A DNA stretch of 6,963 nucleotides from an uncultured bacterium (GCA_946061355.1 CAMGRE010000128.1:1-6963), one strand, 5' to 3'; counted from the stretch's first letter, positions 1 to 6,380 are shown. Notes: generated by a model not told the origin, from the sequence alone. Numbers and translations: made by a program.

Positions 1-230
1 TATGTCCGAGATAAGTCAAGTAAAAAATAAATTTTAACGATAACACACATTTTAACGATAATTATTTCTATCGTTAATAGGGTTTCATTTATGGGCTTTA
101 AAATCTGCCTTGTGTTACGTAATTAGGGTTTTAACAGAGATCTTTCCATGCATGAGGATATAAAAACCTTATTCTAAATCATTTACAGACATCCTTATCG
201 TTTATTTGTATCACAATGCTAAATACCTTC
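1..230. mobile_element. AT-rich foreign segment joined to the middle of comM (probable end of an inserted element)
   Basis: This stretch is about 29% G+C by direct count, clearly lower than the adjoining comM coding sequence. It starts exactly where comM loses family similarity, at bases 230-232. No convincing gene lies in it; the only coding use is the last 17 codons read through from comM. It holds repeated TTAACGATA motifs (separate entry), a direct repeat TAGGGTTT at 78-85 and 124-131, and the palindrome TTACGTAA at 115-122. On the minus strand near base 1 there is a TTGACT box that could be half of a promoter pointing out of the window. Several short repeats next to an abrupt junction fit the end of an integrated or transposed element with recombinase binding sites. 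No recombinase gene is visible, so the element type cannot be assigned. An assembly join is the main alternative. Confidence 0.45.
31..77. repeat. Iteron-like TTAACGATA repeats, two direct and one inverted
   Basis: A 13-base sequence ATTTTAACGATAA occurs perfectly at 31-43 and 49-61, with an 18-base period. A third copy in inverted orientation, TATCGTTAA at 69-77, pairs with 52-60 as a perfect 9-base inverted repeat around an 8-base spacer. A weaker relative, TTATCGTTTA, lies at 195-204. Arrays like this at the edge of a foreign segment are typical of sites bound by a recombinase, excisionase, transposase or replication initiator. Which of these applies cannot be told from this sequence. Confidence 0.55.
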
Positions 231-1288
231 TTGAGCGCCGCCACCAGCATAAAATCCGCCGGATACTCAATGTTGCCGTAAGCGCGTGTGATCAACACCT
301 TGCGCTCCTCAAGCGGCTGCCTGAGTACATCCAGCACATAGCGTGAAAACTCCGTCATCTCATCTAAGAACAGCACGCCCCTGTGTGCCAGACTCACTGC
401 TCCGGGCGCAGGCACCCTGCCACCGCCGACCAATGCACATCCCGTGACCGTATGATGCGGTGCCACAAAAGGGCGGCTTGCGAGAATCTTTCCGTCTTTT
501 AATCTGCCGCTCACACTGTAAACCGACGAAACCTCTATACTTTCATCATAGGTAAGCGGTGGCAGAATGGACGGGATCCTCTTTGCGATCATTGTCTTGC
601 CGCTTCCGGGCGGACCCACAAGCAGGAGATGATGGAAGCCTGCTGCCGCAATCTCTGCGGCTCTCTTGACGCTCTCCTGACCGCTGATGTCCGCAAAATC
701 CACTGCAATTTCCTGTATCTCTCCCGGATTCCGGCTCTTCCCGGCAGGCAAAATCCCGCACGCCTCAAAGCCCTGCGAATCCGGTGCCAGTGCTTCCGTC
801 ACCTGCGACAAGTGGGAAACGCCGTAGACACACATTCCATCAATCACCGCTGCCTCCTCCTCATTCTCCTGGGGCACCACACAGACTTTCACACCGCTCG
901 CGGCTGCCCGCTGCACGATTGGCAGAATTCCCTTCACTGCCTTTACCTCGCCGTTCAATCCCAGTTCGCCGGCAAACAGGATTCCCTCCGTTTTGGTTCC
1001 CGAAATTTTCCCCATGGAGAGCAACAGCCCCACCGCTGCCGGCAGGTCAAACAGCGTCCCTGACTTGTGCCTGTCCGCAGGGGAAAAATTGATTGTGATA
1101 TGGGATGGCGGCAGGGAATACCCCATATTTTTTAATGCCACCCTCACCCGTTCTTTCGCTTCGCCCGCCTCCTTGCTGAGCGAGCCGATCATTTCCATGC
1201 AGGGCAGACCCGAAGCCACATCGACCTCCACCTGTACCAGATAACTGTCAATGCCGCAGAATGCCCCTGTGAGTACCGTACTGAACAT
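179..1288 (-). CDS. comM: YifB/ComM family Mg-chelatase-like AAA+ ATPase, 3'-truncated
   Basis: ComM/YifB is a cytosolic AAA+ ATPase. In Proteobacteria ComM acts as a helicase that helps branch migration during natural transformation; its role in Clostridia is less clear. Seen here: the N-terminal ChlI-type domain at about residues 1-170, with the conserved SGLPCMEMIG and INFSPADRHKSGTLFDLP segments; then the ATPase domain with Walker A GPPGSGKT at 225-232 and Walker B VLFLDE at 305-310. Full-length members are about 500 residues; this one has 369. After FMLVAAL (to residue 352) the expected NPCPCG motif is missing and 17 unrelated residues lead to a TGA. Sensor 1, the downstream arginine finger and the C-terminal domain are therefore absent, so the product is probably inactive. 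The ATG start has AGGAGG at 1293-1298, four bases upstream. A dedicated promoter and leader precede the gene. Confidence 0.9.
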   Translation of the reverse strand: MFSTVLTGAFCGIDSYLVQVEVDVASGLPCMEMIGSLSKEAGEAKERVRVALKNMGYSLPPSHITINFSPADRHKSGTLFDLPAAVGLLLSMGKISGTKTEGILFAGELGLNGEVKAVKGILPIVQRAAASGVKVCVVPQENEEEAAVIDGMCVYGVSHLSQVTEALAPDSQGFEACGILPAGKSRNPGEIQEIAVDFADISGQESVKRAAEIAAAGFHHLLLVGPPGSGKTMIAKRIPSILPPLTYDESIEVSSVYSVSGRLKDGKILASRPFVAPHHTVTGCALVGGGRVPAPGAVSLAHRGVLFLDEMTEFSRYVLDVLRQPLEERKVLITRAYGNIEYPADFMLVAALKKVFSIVIQINDKDVCK

Positions 1289-1422
1289 TCGTCCTCCTTT
1301 TTCCCGGATACTATCTTATCCGTATGATGTTGTTTGTAGAAAAATGTGCGGCGATCGCCGCGGGACTCTGCGTAAGATACGCAGACAAATATGTCGCGTC
1401 CGAAGTCCCGGACAGAATCGAT
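1289..1422 (-). promoter_or_regulatory. Structured 5' leader of comM (candidate cis-acting RNA or attenuator)
   Basis: Between the predicted start of transcription near 1422 and the comM ATG lie about 134 bases dense in inverted repeats. In transcript order they are: GTCCG/CGGAC (1409-1413 with 1398-1402); GGGACT/AGTCCC (1404-1409 with 1362-1367), whose first arm lies mainly in the loop of the previous hairpin and could form a pseudoknot or an alternative fold; TCTGCGTA/TACGCAGA (1378-1385 with 1367-1374, 3-base loop); GCGGC/GCCGC (1357-1361 with 1348-1352), followed by a T-run; and CGGATA/TATCCG (1317-1322 with 1305-1310), just upstream of the Shine-Dalgarno sequence. I recognise no known riboswitch motif. 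The pairing is seen in the sequence; a regulatory function is inferred. Confidence 0.4.
1341..1361 (-). terminator. Terminator-like GC hairpin with T-run inside the comM leader
   Basis: On the minus strand the 14-base palindrome at 1348-1361 can fold as GCGGC-GATC-GCCGC and is followed by ACATTTTT. The stem is only five pairs, though all are G-C, and the T-run begins three bases after it, so this is a modest intrinsic terminator. It could end the sigK-pilT transcript. Because it also lies downstream of the predicted comM promoter, it could act as an attenuator for comM. Confidence 0.4.
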
Positions 1423-1428
1423 ACCGTT

Positions 1429-1457
1429 ATTATAAACACTTTACCGGCAGACCGCAA
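1429..1457 (-). promoter_or_regulatory. Vegetative (sigma-A type) promoter for comM
   Basis: On the minus strand there is a perfect TATAAT -10 box at 1429-1434 and a TTGCGG -35 box (three of six consensus bases) at 1452-1457, with the ideal 17-base spacer. Transcription would begin near 1422, leaving a leader of about 134 bases before the comM ATG. The promoter lies downstream of the pilT stop, so comM can be expressed independently of sigK-pilT. Confidence 0.55.
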
Positions 1458-1478
1458 GACATTTTTCCTGTCCTGCCA

Positions 1479-1529
1479 TCTGCCGGCAGTCATATTATGC
1501 CTCAGCATGCCAAATGGCTGCCGGGCAGA
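1479..1529 (-). other. Imperfect inverted repeat after pilT
   Basis: The arms TCTGCCGGCAG (1479-1489) and CTGCCGGGCAGA (1518-1529) pair over 11 bases with one bulged base and a 28-base loop, starting 17 bases after the pilT stop. There is no T-run on the minus strand side, so it is not a standard intrinsic terminator for pilT. It could protect the 3' end of the message. On the plus strand it is followed by TATATATTTTT, but no plus-strand gene needs a terminator here. Confidence 0.35.
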
Positions 1530-1545
1530 CATTCTATATATTTTT

Positions 1546-2601
1546 CTATTGTAGCCTGTTTGCCATGATCTCCGGCTCCTGTGCGAACTGGATCGCCGTG
1601 TCTTTGCTGATCTTGTGATCCGCATAGAGCTGTCTGATCGCTTCGTCCATGGTCATCATACCCAGATTGCGGTTCGTCTGCATGATCGTGGCAAGCTGAT
1701 GGCTCTTTCCCTCACGGATCAGGGTACGAACCGCATGCGTCACATACATGACCTCAAAGGCCGCCACACGTCCTTCCCCGTCTGCTGTCGGCAGAAGCTG
1801 CTGGGAAATCACGGCCTCCAGAACATTCGCCACCTGTATGCGGATCTGCTGCTGCTGATGCGGCGGAAAAACATCAATCATACGATCCACCGTATTGGCC
1901 GCGCCCATGGTATGCAGTGTCGAGAGCACCAGATGTCCCGTCTCTGCGGCGGTGATCGCCACGCTGATTGTCTCAAAGTCACGCATTTCCCCGACGAGGA
2001 TCACATCCGGGTCCTCCCTGAGCGCTGCCCTGAGCGCATTGGCATAATTCTGGGAATCAAGTCCGATCTCCCTCTGATTAACGATGGACATTTTATGCTG
2101 ATGCAGATACTCAATCGGATCCTCCAATGTGATCACATGAGCCTCCCGCATGGAGTTTACCTTATCAATGATCGAGGCGAGCGTTGTACTCTTGCCGCTT
2201 CCCGTCGGTCCCGTGACCAGGACAAGCCCTCTCTTTTTCTGGTACAGATCTACCACGGAATCCGGTATCCCGAGATTCCTCGCATCGGGCACACTCGTTC
2301 CCACAAGACGCAGCGCCATCGCCGCAGAGCCTCTCTGTTTATATGCATTCACACGGAATCTTCCCAGCTCCGGAATTGCAAAAGACATATCGTACTCTCC
2401 GCGCTCCTCAAACCGGTCTCTCTGCGTCTCTGACATAATGCTGATTAACAGTTCCATCGTGTCCGCCGGAAGCATTCTCTGGAAAGGCATCGGCACCAGA
2501 TTGCCGTTCACCCTCATCTTCGGCGGAATTCCGACTGTAATATGCACGTCAGATGCACCGGCTTTCACCGCCTCCGCAAGTATCTCTTTGATCGTCACCA
2601 T
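1546..2601 (-). CDS. pilT: PilT-type type IV pilus retraction ATPase
   Basis: PilT is a hexameric cytoplasmic ATPase at the base of the type IV pilus that drives pilus disassembly and retraction, used in twitching motility and DNA uptake. The 351-residue length fits the family. Visible in order: an N-terminal PAS-like domain (ASDVHITVG at about 16-24); Walker A GPTGSGKST at 131-139; the Asp box LEDPIE at 159-164; Walker B ILVGEMRD at 201-208; the His box STLHTMGAANTVDRMID at 227-243; and the C-terminal AVRTLIREGKSHQL segment from about 290, matching the AIRNLIRE motif that marks PilT rather than the assembly ATPase PilB. The ATG follows the upstream sigma gene by 16 bases, and its GGAG-type ribosome binding site (2614-2618) overlaps that gene's stop, so the two are probably co-transcribed. 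No pilin or assembly gene is in the window. Confidence 0.95.
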   Translation of the reverse strand: MVTIKEILAEAVKAGASDVHITVGIPPKMRVNGNLVPMPFQRMLPADTMELLISIMSETQRDRFEERGEYDMSFAIPELGRFRVNAYKQRGSAAMALRLVGTSVPDARNLGIPDSVVDLYQKKRGLVLVTGPTGSGKSTTLASIIDKVNSMREAHVITLEDPIEYLHQHKMSIVNQREIGLDSQNYANALRAALREDPDVILVGEMRDFETISVAITAAETGHLVLSTLHTMGAANTVDRMIDVFPPHQQQQIRIQVANVLEAVISQQLLPTADGEGRVAAFEVMYVTHAVRTLIREGKSHQLATIMQTNRNLGMMTMDEAIRQLYADHKISKDTAIQFAQEPEIMANRLQ

Positions 2602-2617
2602 AGCTCTTATACTCTCC

Positions 2618-3268
2618 TCACTGTGTATATTTCGTCTGGGTAAACCCTTCCCTCAGCTTGCCGAGTGCCCTCTTTTCAATGCGTGACACATAGCTCCGGG
2701 ATATTCCCAGCATACTTCCGATCTCTCTCTGCGTGATCTCTCTGTCTCCCGACAGACCATATCTCATACAGATGATCTCGCGCTCCCTGGCTGTGAGCCT
2801 CGCCTCAAGCAGCGTCCCAAGTTTCCCGACGTTCTGCTTCAGTTCCATCCTGTCCAATACATCCGTCTGTTCGTTCTCTATCACATCAAGAAGGCTGATC
2901 TCATTTCCCTCTTTATCTATACCGATCGGTTCGTAGAGTGAGACCTCCCTCGCTTTCTTTTTCCTGCCCCTAAGCATCATCAGAAGTTCATTCTCGATAC
3001 ATTTGCTGGCATAACTGGAAAGCTTTATGGTCTTATCCGAATCAAATGTATTTACCGCCTTGATCAGCCCGATCGTCCCGATGGAAATCAGGTCTTCCAT
3101 GTCCTCGTCCACATTCTGATACTTCTTTGCGATGTGGGCTACCAGGCGCAGATTGCGCTCGATCAGGATCTTTTTTGCCTCCTCTGCTCTCTCACAGTTC
3201 TCATCATGCAGTCTCTTTATGTAGGCGGCCTCTTCCTCGGAGGATAAAGGTTGTTGAAAGGTTTTCAA
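2618..3268 (-). CDS. sigK: Sporulation sigma factor, SigK type (mother cell), without pro-sequence
   Basis: This is a sigma-70 family factor of 216 residues. SigK directs late mother-cell transcription in sporulation, covering coat and spore maturation genes. Seen: region 2 from about residue 35, with the stretch LIERNLRLVAHIAKKY and the core-binding segment DLISIGTIGLIKAVNTF (59-75); YASKCIENE (86-94) and the following promoter-melting region; EVSLYEPIGIDKEGNEISLLD (108-128), which is typical of SigK; and a region 4 helix-turn-helix, TQREIGSMLGISRSYVSRIEKRAL (179-202). SigE-type factors differ in the middle segment. The N-terminus begins at FQQPLSSEEE, equivalent to mature Bacillus SigK; no hydrophobic pro-sequence is encoded upstream. 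The predicted start is TTG at 3268 with only a GGGGG stretch six bases upstream as a possible ribosome binding site, so the exact start is less certain than the identity. Confidence 0.85.
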   Translation of the reverse strand: MKTFQQPLSSEEEAAYIKRLHDENCERAEEAKKILIERNLRLVAHIAKKYQNVDEDMEDLISIGTIGLIKAVNTFDSDKTIKLSSYASKCIENELLMMLRGRKKKAREVSLYEPIGIDKEGNEISLLDVIENEQTDVLDRMELKQNVGKLGTLLEARLTAREREIICMRYGLSGDREITQREIGSMLGISRSYVSRIEKRALGKLREGFTQTKYTQ

Positions 3269-3290
3269 AAGGAGCCCCCGAAGTCAATTT

Positions 3291-3319
3291 GTTATATTCT
3301 ATGTGGGGACAGATTTCAA
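3291..3319 (-). promoter_or_regulatory. Overlapping sigma-A-like promoter for sigK
   Basis: TTGAAA (3314-3319) and TATAAC (3291-3296) are separated by 17 bases on the minus strand, five of six consensus bases matching in each box. It overlaps the SigK-type promoter by almost its full length. If used, it would allow vegetative or early transcription of sigK and pilT, with a start near 3284. Confidence 0.45.
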
Positions 3320-3323
3320 AGTG
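3295..3323 (-). promoter_or_regulatory. SigK-consensus promoter upstream of sigK (possible autoregulation)
   Basis: On the minus strand CAC (3321-3323) is followed by exactly 17 bases and then CATAGAATA (3295-3303). This matches the SigK consensus known from Bacillus subtilis, a mAC -35 element, 16-17 bases, then CATAnnnTA. Transcription would start near 3288, about 20 bases before the TTG start. The -10 also resembles the SigE form CATAnnnT, but no SigE-like ATA -35 is seen at the right distance. Control of sigK by its own product is known in B. subtilis; here it is inferred. Confidence 0.5.
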
Positions 3324-3332
3324 CCTTTCCAT

Positions 3333-3378
3333 ATTATAGTATATCTTCCTGTCACGGAAATGACAAGCGTTCCTGTCA
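3333..3378 (-). promoter_or_regulatory. Upstream TATAAT promoter candidate with paired TGACAGGAA repeats
   Basis: A perfect TATAAT lies at 3333-3338 on the minus strand, with a poor -35 candidate TTTCCG at 3355-3360 and a 16-base spacer. The 9-base sequence TGACAGGAA occurs twice on the minus strand, at 3346-3354 and 3370-3378, 24 bases apart, one copy inside the spacer and the other just upstream of the -35. TGACA at 3361-3365 on the plus strand gives an extra inverted half-site. The arrangement resembles operator sites for a regulator of the sigK-pilT unit. The regulator is unknown. Confidence 0.35.
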
Positions 3379-3401
3379 GATCCGAGCAAATTCTCCGGAT
3401 C
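3379..3401 (-). other. Inverted repeat at the hemW stop codon
   Basis: GATCCG (3379-3384) and CGGATC (3396-3401) form a 6-base inverted repeat with an 11-base loop, extendable to nine bases with one mismatch. The upper arm overlaps the hemW TGA stop. No T-run follows on the minus strand, so a role as an intrinsic terminator is doubtful. Confidence 0.3.
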
Positions 3402-4521
3402 AGAACAAGAAATCGGCCATCACGTAATTGCTCACATCGATCCCTCTGTCTGTCAGACGCACACAGTCTCCGTCGCTTGCAAGCAGTCCTTCCCTGCAAT
3501 GACGGTCGATCACACTGCCGTAAACCTCCTCCATCCTCCTGCCGAATCTCTGTGCAAAACCGCTCTTTGTCACGCCCGTCATCAGTCTGAGCCCCAGGAA
3601 CATATATTCCTCCATCTGTTCTTCACGGGACAGTTCATGACGATGTTCCACCTTGTCCAATCTGCCCAGATAGCTTTCCATGCAGCGCACATTATCAAAC
3701 CGGACGTGCTCCACCATGGAGGCAGCCCCCAGTCCGAAGCCCACGTAATTTTCTCCCGTCCAGTACACCTTGTTATGTCTGCACTCTTGCCCCGGTCTCG
3801 CATAGTTTGAAATCTCATAACGCACATATCCGGCTTTTGCCAGGATCGCCTTCGTCTCCTGATACATCTGTCTGTCAAGCTCCTCGTCCGGAAGGCCATC
3901 ACCCTCTCCGTACATCTCATAAAACGGAGTCCCCTCCTCGATGATCAGGCTGTACGCCGACAGATGTTCCGGCTTCAGTACGATCACCTCCGATAATGTC
4001 CTGCGCCAGGATTCAAGCGTCTGTCCCGGAAGTCCCGACATCAAATCAATATTGCAGTTTGCAAAACCGGCATTTCGCACAAGTTCCCAACTGTGCAGGA
4101 AATCCTGCCAGGTGTGGATCCTGCCGAGAAGCTTTAATTCCTCATCCTCTGCAGACTGCAGTCCGATGCTGAGCCGGTTGATCCCCGCCCCTCTCCACGC
4201 AGAAGCTTTCTGCTCCGTCACCGTTCCGGGATTGACTTCCATCGTGATCTCCGCATCGGGAGACAACGCAAAGTCCGCTCTGAGGACAGACATGACCTGC
4301 GCTGTCTGATCCGCAGAAAGAAGAGACGGTGTTCCTCCACCCAGGAATACCGTCACAACTTCATACAACTTATACTTTTGTGCCTCTCTGTGTATCTCCC
4401 CGCAAAGCTCGTTTACATAACTCTGAATTTGGGAATTCTCTGCAGGTGCAGAAAGGAAATCGCAGTATCTGCATTTCCTCACACAGAAAGGAATATGAAT
4501 GTACACACTTAAAGATTTCAT
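3400..4521 (-). CDS. hemW: HemW-type radical SAM protein (heme chaperone family)
   Basis: HemW, long annotated as oxygen-independent coproporphyrinogen III oxidase-like, is a cytosolic radical-SAM family protein that binds heme and can pass it to membrane targets; it is not itself the HemN oxidase. The 373-residue length is normal. Seen: the 4Fe-4S cluster motif CVRKCRYC with cysteines at 13, 17 and 20; the SAM-binding GGGTPS at 61-66; EVNPGT at 95-100; the radical-SAM core stretch GINRLSIGLQS; NIDLMSGLPGQT at about 157-168; and the HemW-specific HNKVYW at 249-254, which separates HemW from HemN. A HemN C-terminal domain follows to about 365. The ATG lies three bases after the lepA stop, and the only ribosome binding site is the AGGA that overlaps that stop, so translation is probably coupled to lepA. 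Confidence 0.93.
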   Translation of the reverse strand: MKSLSVYIHIPFCVRKCRYCDFLSAPAENSQIQSYVNELCGEIHREAQKYKLYEVVTVFLGGGTPSLLSADQTAQVMSVLRADFALSPDAEITMEVNPGTVTEQKASAWRGAGINRLSIGLQSAEDEELKLLGRIHTWQDFLHSWELVRNAGFANCNIDLMSGLPGQTLESWRRTLSEVIVLKPEHLSAYSLIIEEGTPFYEMYGEGDGLPDEELDRQMYQETKAILAKAGYVRYEISNYARPGQECRHNKVYWTGENYVGFGLGAASMVEHVRFDNVRCMESYLGRLDKVEHRHELSREEQMEEYMFLGLRLMTGVTKSGFAQRFGRRMEEVYGSVIDRHCREGLLASDGDCVRLTDRGIDVSNYVMADFLF

Positions 4522-4524
4522 TTC

Positions 4525-6339
4525 CTATTTGTCATCCAGTTTCAAAACACTCATGAACGCTTTCTGCGGGATCTCAACATTTCCGATCTGGCGCATGCGC
4601 TTCTTGCCTTCCTTCTGCTTCTCCAGGAGTTTCTTCTTACGTGTGATATCGCCGCCGTAACATTTCGCCAGCACATCCTTGCGCATCGCCTTGACCGTTT
4701 CCCTCGCGATGATCTTGCCGCCAACCGCCGCCTGAATAGGGATCTCAAACAGATGTCTCGGGATCTCCTCCTTCAGCTTCTCACACATCTTCTTTCCACG
4801 TTCATAGGCGCTGTCCTTATGGACGATAAAGGAAAGTGCATCCACTTCCTCCCTGTTGATCAGAATATCGAGCTTGACCATATCGGAGCGCTCATAGCCT
4901 TTGAGTTCATAGTCAAACGATGCGTACCCTCTTGATCTGGATTTGAGCGCATCAAAGAAATCATAGATGATCTCATTCAAAGGAAGCTCATAATGGATCA
5001 ACGCTCTGGTCTCTTCCATATATTCCATGCTGATATATCTGCCGCGTCTCTCCTGACACAGTTCCATGATAGAACCGACGTAATCTTTCGTCACCATGAT
5101 CTCGGCTTTTACCATGGGTTCTTCCATATATTCGATCTCGGAGGGATCCGGCAGATTCGACGGATTCGTCAGCTCCATCACTTCTCCGTTTGTCTTATAT
5201 ACCTTATAGATAACGCTGGGCGCAGTCGTCACCAGATCAAGGTTGTATTCCCGCTCCAGCCTCTCTTCAATGATCTCGAGATGTAACAGTCCCAGGAAAC
5301 CGCACCGGAATCCGAATCCCAGCGCCAGGGAAGTCTCCGGCTCGTAATGCAGGGAAGAATCGTTCAACTGCAGTTTCTCCAGCGCATCGCGCAGATCCGG
5401 ATACTTGGCCCCGTCCGCGGGATACATACCGCAGTACACCATAGGCGTTACTTCCTTGTATCCGGGCAGCGGCTCCGCACACGGCTTGTCTGCATCTGTC
5501 ACCGTATCTCCCACCTTGGTATCCTTGACATTCTTAATCGATGCCGTGATATACCCAACCATCCCGGCGGAGAGTTCCTCGCAGGGAATAAACTGGCCTG
5601 CGCCGAAATACCCGGTTTCCACCACTTCTGCCTGCGCGCCGGTCGCCAACATTTTCATCATGGTGCCCTTCTTCACGACGCCATCCATAATACGGCAGAA
5701 CACGATAACACCTTTGTAGGAATCGTATACTGAGTCAAAGATCAGCGCTCGCAGCGGCTTGTCCGGATCGCCTTGGGGTGCCGGGATCTTGCTAACCACC
5801 TGCTCCAGCACCTCGTCAATGTTGATACCGTTCTTGGCAGAGATCAGCGGTGCATCGTGCGCCTCGAGACCGATCACATCCTCAATCTCTTCCTTTACCC
5901 GGTCAGGCTCCGCACTGGGCAGATCGATCTTGTTGATCACCGGGAACACATCCAGATCATGATCCAGCGCCAGATAGACATTGGCAAGCGTCTGTGCCTC
6001 AATCCCCTGCGCCGCATCCACAACCAGAATAGCGCCGTCGCACGCGGCAAGACTCCTGCTGACCTCATAATTGAAGTCAACATGTCCCGGCGTATCAATC
6101 AGATTAAAGATATACTCTTCTCCGTCCTTCGCCTTATAAATAATGCGTACCGCCTGGGATTTGATCGTGATGCCCCTTTCGCGCTCCAGATCCATGTTGT
6201 CAAGCACCTGCGCCTGCATCTCCCTGTCAGTCAACAGACCTGTCATCTCGATAATTCTGTCCGCAAGGGTTGATTTTCCGTGATCGATATGTGCAATAAT
6301 ACAAAAATTTCTGATTTTACTCTGATCTATATGTGCCAT
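4525..6339 (-). CDS. lepA: Elongation factor 4 (LepA), ribosome back-translocase GTPase
   Basis: LepA/EF-4 is a translational GTPase related to EF-G that binds stalled or initiating ribosomes and promotes back-translocation or ribosome assembly steps. At 604 residues it is full length. GTPase motifs are intact: P-loop AHIDHGKST at 16-24, switch I RERGITIKSQAV, DTPGHVDF, NKIDLP and SAKNG. Downstream are the domain II and EF-G-like domains, including the GFRCGFLGLLHLEI segment, and the LepA-specific C-terminal domain with GGKIIARETVKAMRKDVLAKCYGGD, followed by KKKLLEKQKEGKKRM and ending in VEIPQKAFMSVLKL. The ATG is preceded by a strong GGAGGAAG site (6342-6349). It sits directly after spoIIP and before hemW, a gene order common in Clostridia. 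Nothing is unusual in the coding sequence. Confidence 0.98.
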   Translation of the reverse strand: MAHIDQSKIRNFCIIAHIDHGKSTLADRIIEMTGLLTDREMQAQVLDNMDLERERGITIKSQAVRIIYKAKDGEEYIFNLIDTPGHVDFNYEVSRSLAACDGAILVVDAAQGIEAQTLANVYLALDHDLDVFPVINKIDLPSAEPDRVKEEIEDVIGLEAHDAPLISAKNGINIDEVLEQVVSKIPAPQGDPDKPLRALIFDSVYDSYKGVIVFCRIMDGVVKKGTMMKMLATGAQAEVVETGYFGAGQFIPCEELSAGMVGYITASIKNVKDTKVGDTVTDADKPCAEPLPGYKEVTPMVYCGMYPADGAKYPDLRDALEKLQLNDSSLHYEPETSLALGFGFRCGFLGLLHLEIIEERLEREYNLDLVTTAPSVIYKVYKTNGEVMELTNPSNLPDPSEIEYMEEPMVKAEIMVTKDYVGSIMELCQERRGRYISMEYMEETRALIHYELPLNEIIYDFFDALKSRSRGYASFDYELKGYERSDMVKLDILINREEVDALSFIVHKDSAYERGKKMCEKLKEEIPRHLFEIPIQAAVGGKIIARETVKAMRKDVLAKCYGGDITRKKKLLEKQKEGKKRMRQIGNVEIPQKAFMSVLKLDDK

Positions 6340-6380
6340 GTCTTCCTCCGGCGATTAGCTTTGGTTTTCTGTCCGCATAC

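Noticed and set aside
195..232. Tn7-like end (TGTGATACAAATAAACGATAA on the minus strand, ending about 214)
   Set aside because: The TGT would sit about 15 bases inside the segment that already departs from comM, so it does not coincide with the junction; no target duplication or transposase is visible.
1351..1358. GCGATCGC octamer identical to the cyanobacterial HIP1 repeat
   Set aside because: It occurs once as the core of a longer palindrome in a non-cyanobacterial context and is probably just part of the hairpin.
1311..1625. A 104-codon minus-strand open frame covering the pilT-comM gap
   Set aside because: It overlaps the end of pilT out of frame, has low-complexity Arg/Ser-rich sequence at its start, lacks a ribosome binding site and is better explained by the promoter and leader structures in this gap.
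1615..2433. A 272-codon plus-strand open frame opposite pilT, and similar long frames opposite comM, hemW and lepA
   Set aside because: They are antisense to strongly recognisable genes, show His/Arg/Ser-rich shadow composition and no domain, and lack ribosome binding sites.
2618..3268. Assignment of the sigma factor as SigE, SigF or SigG
   Set aside because: The EVSLYEPIGIDKEGNEISLLD segment and the PLSSEEE N-terminus are SigK-like; SigE has a different middle segment, and SigF and SigG have different N-termini.
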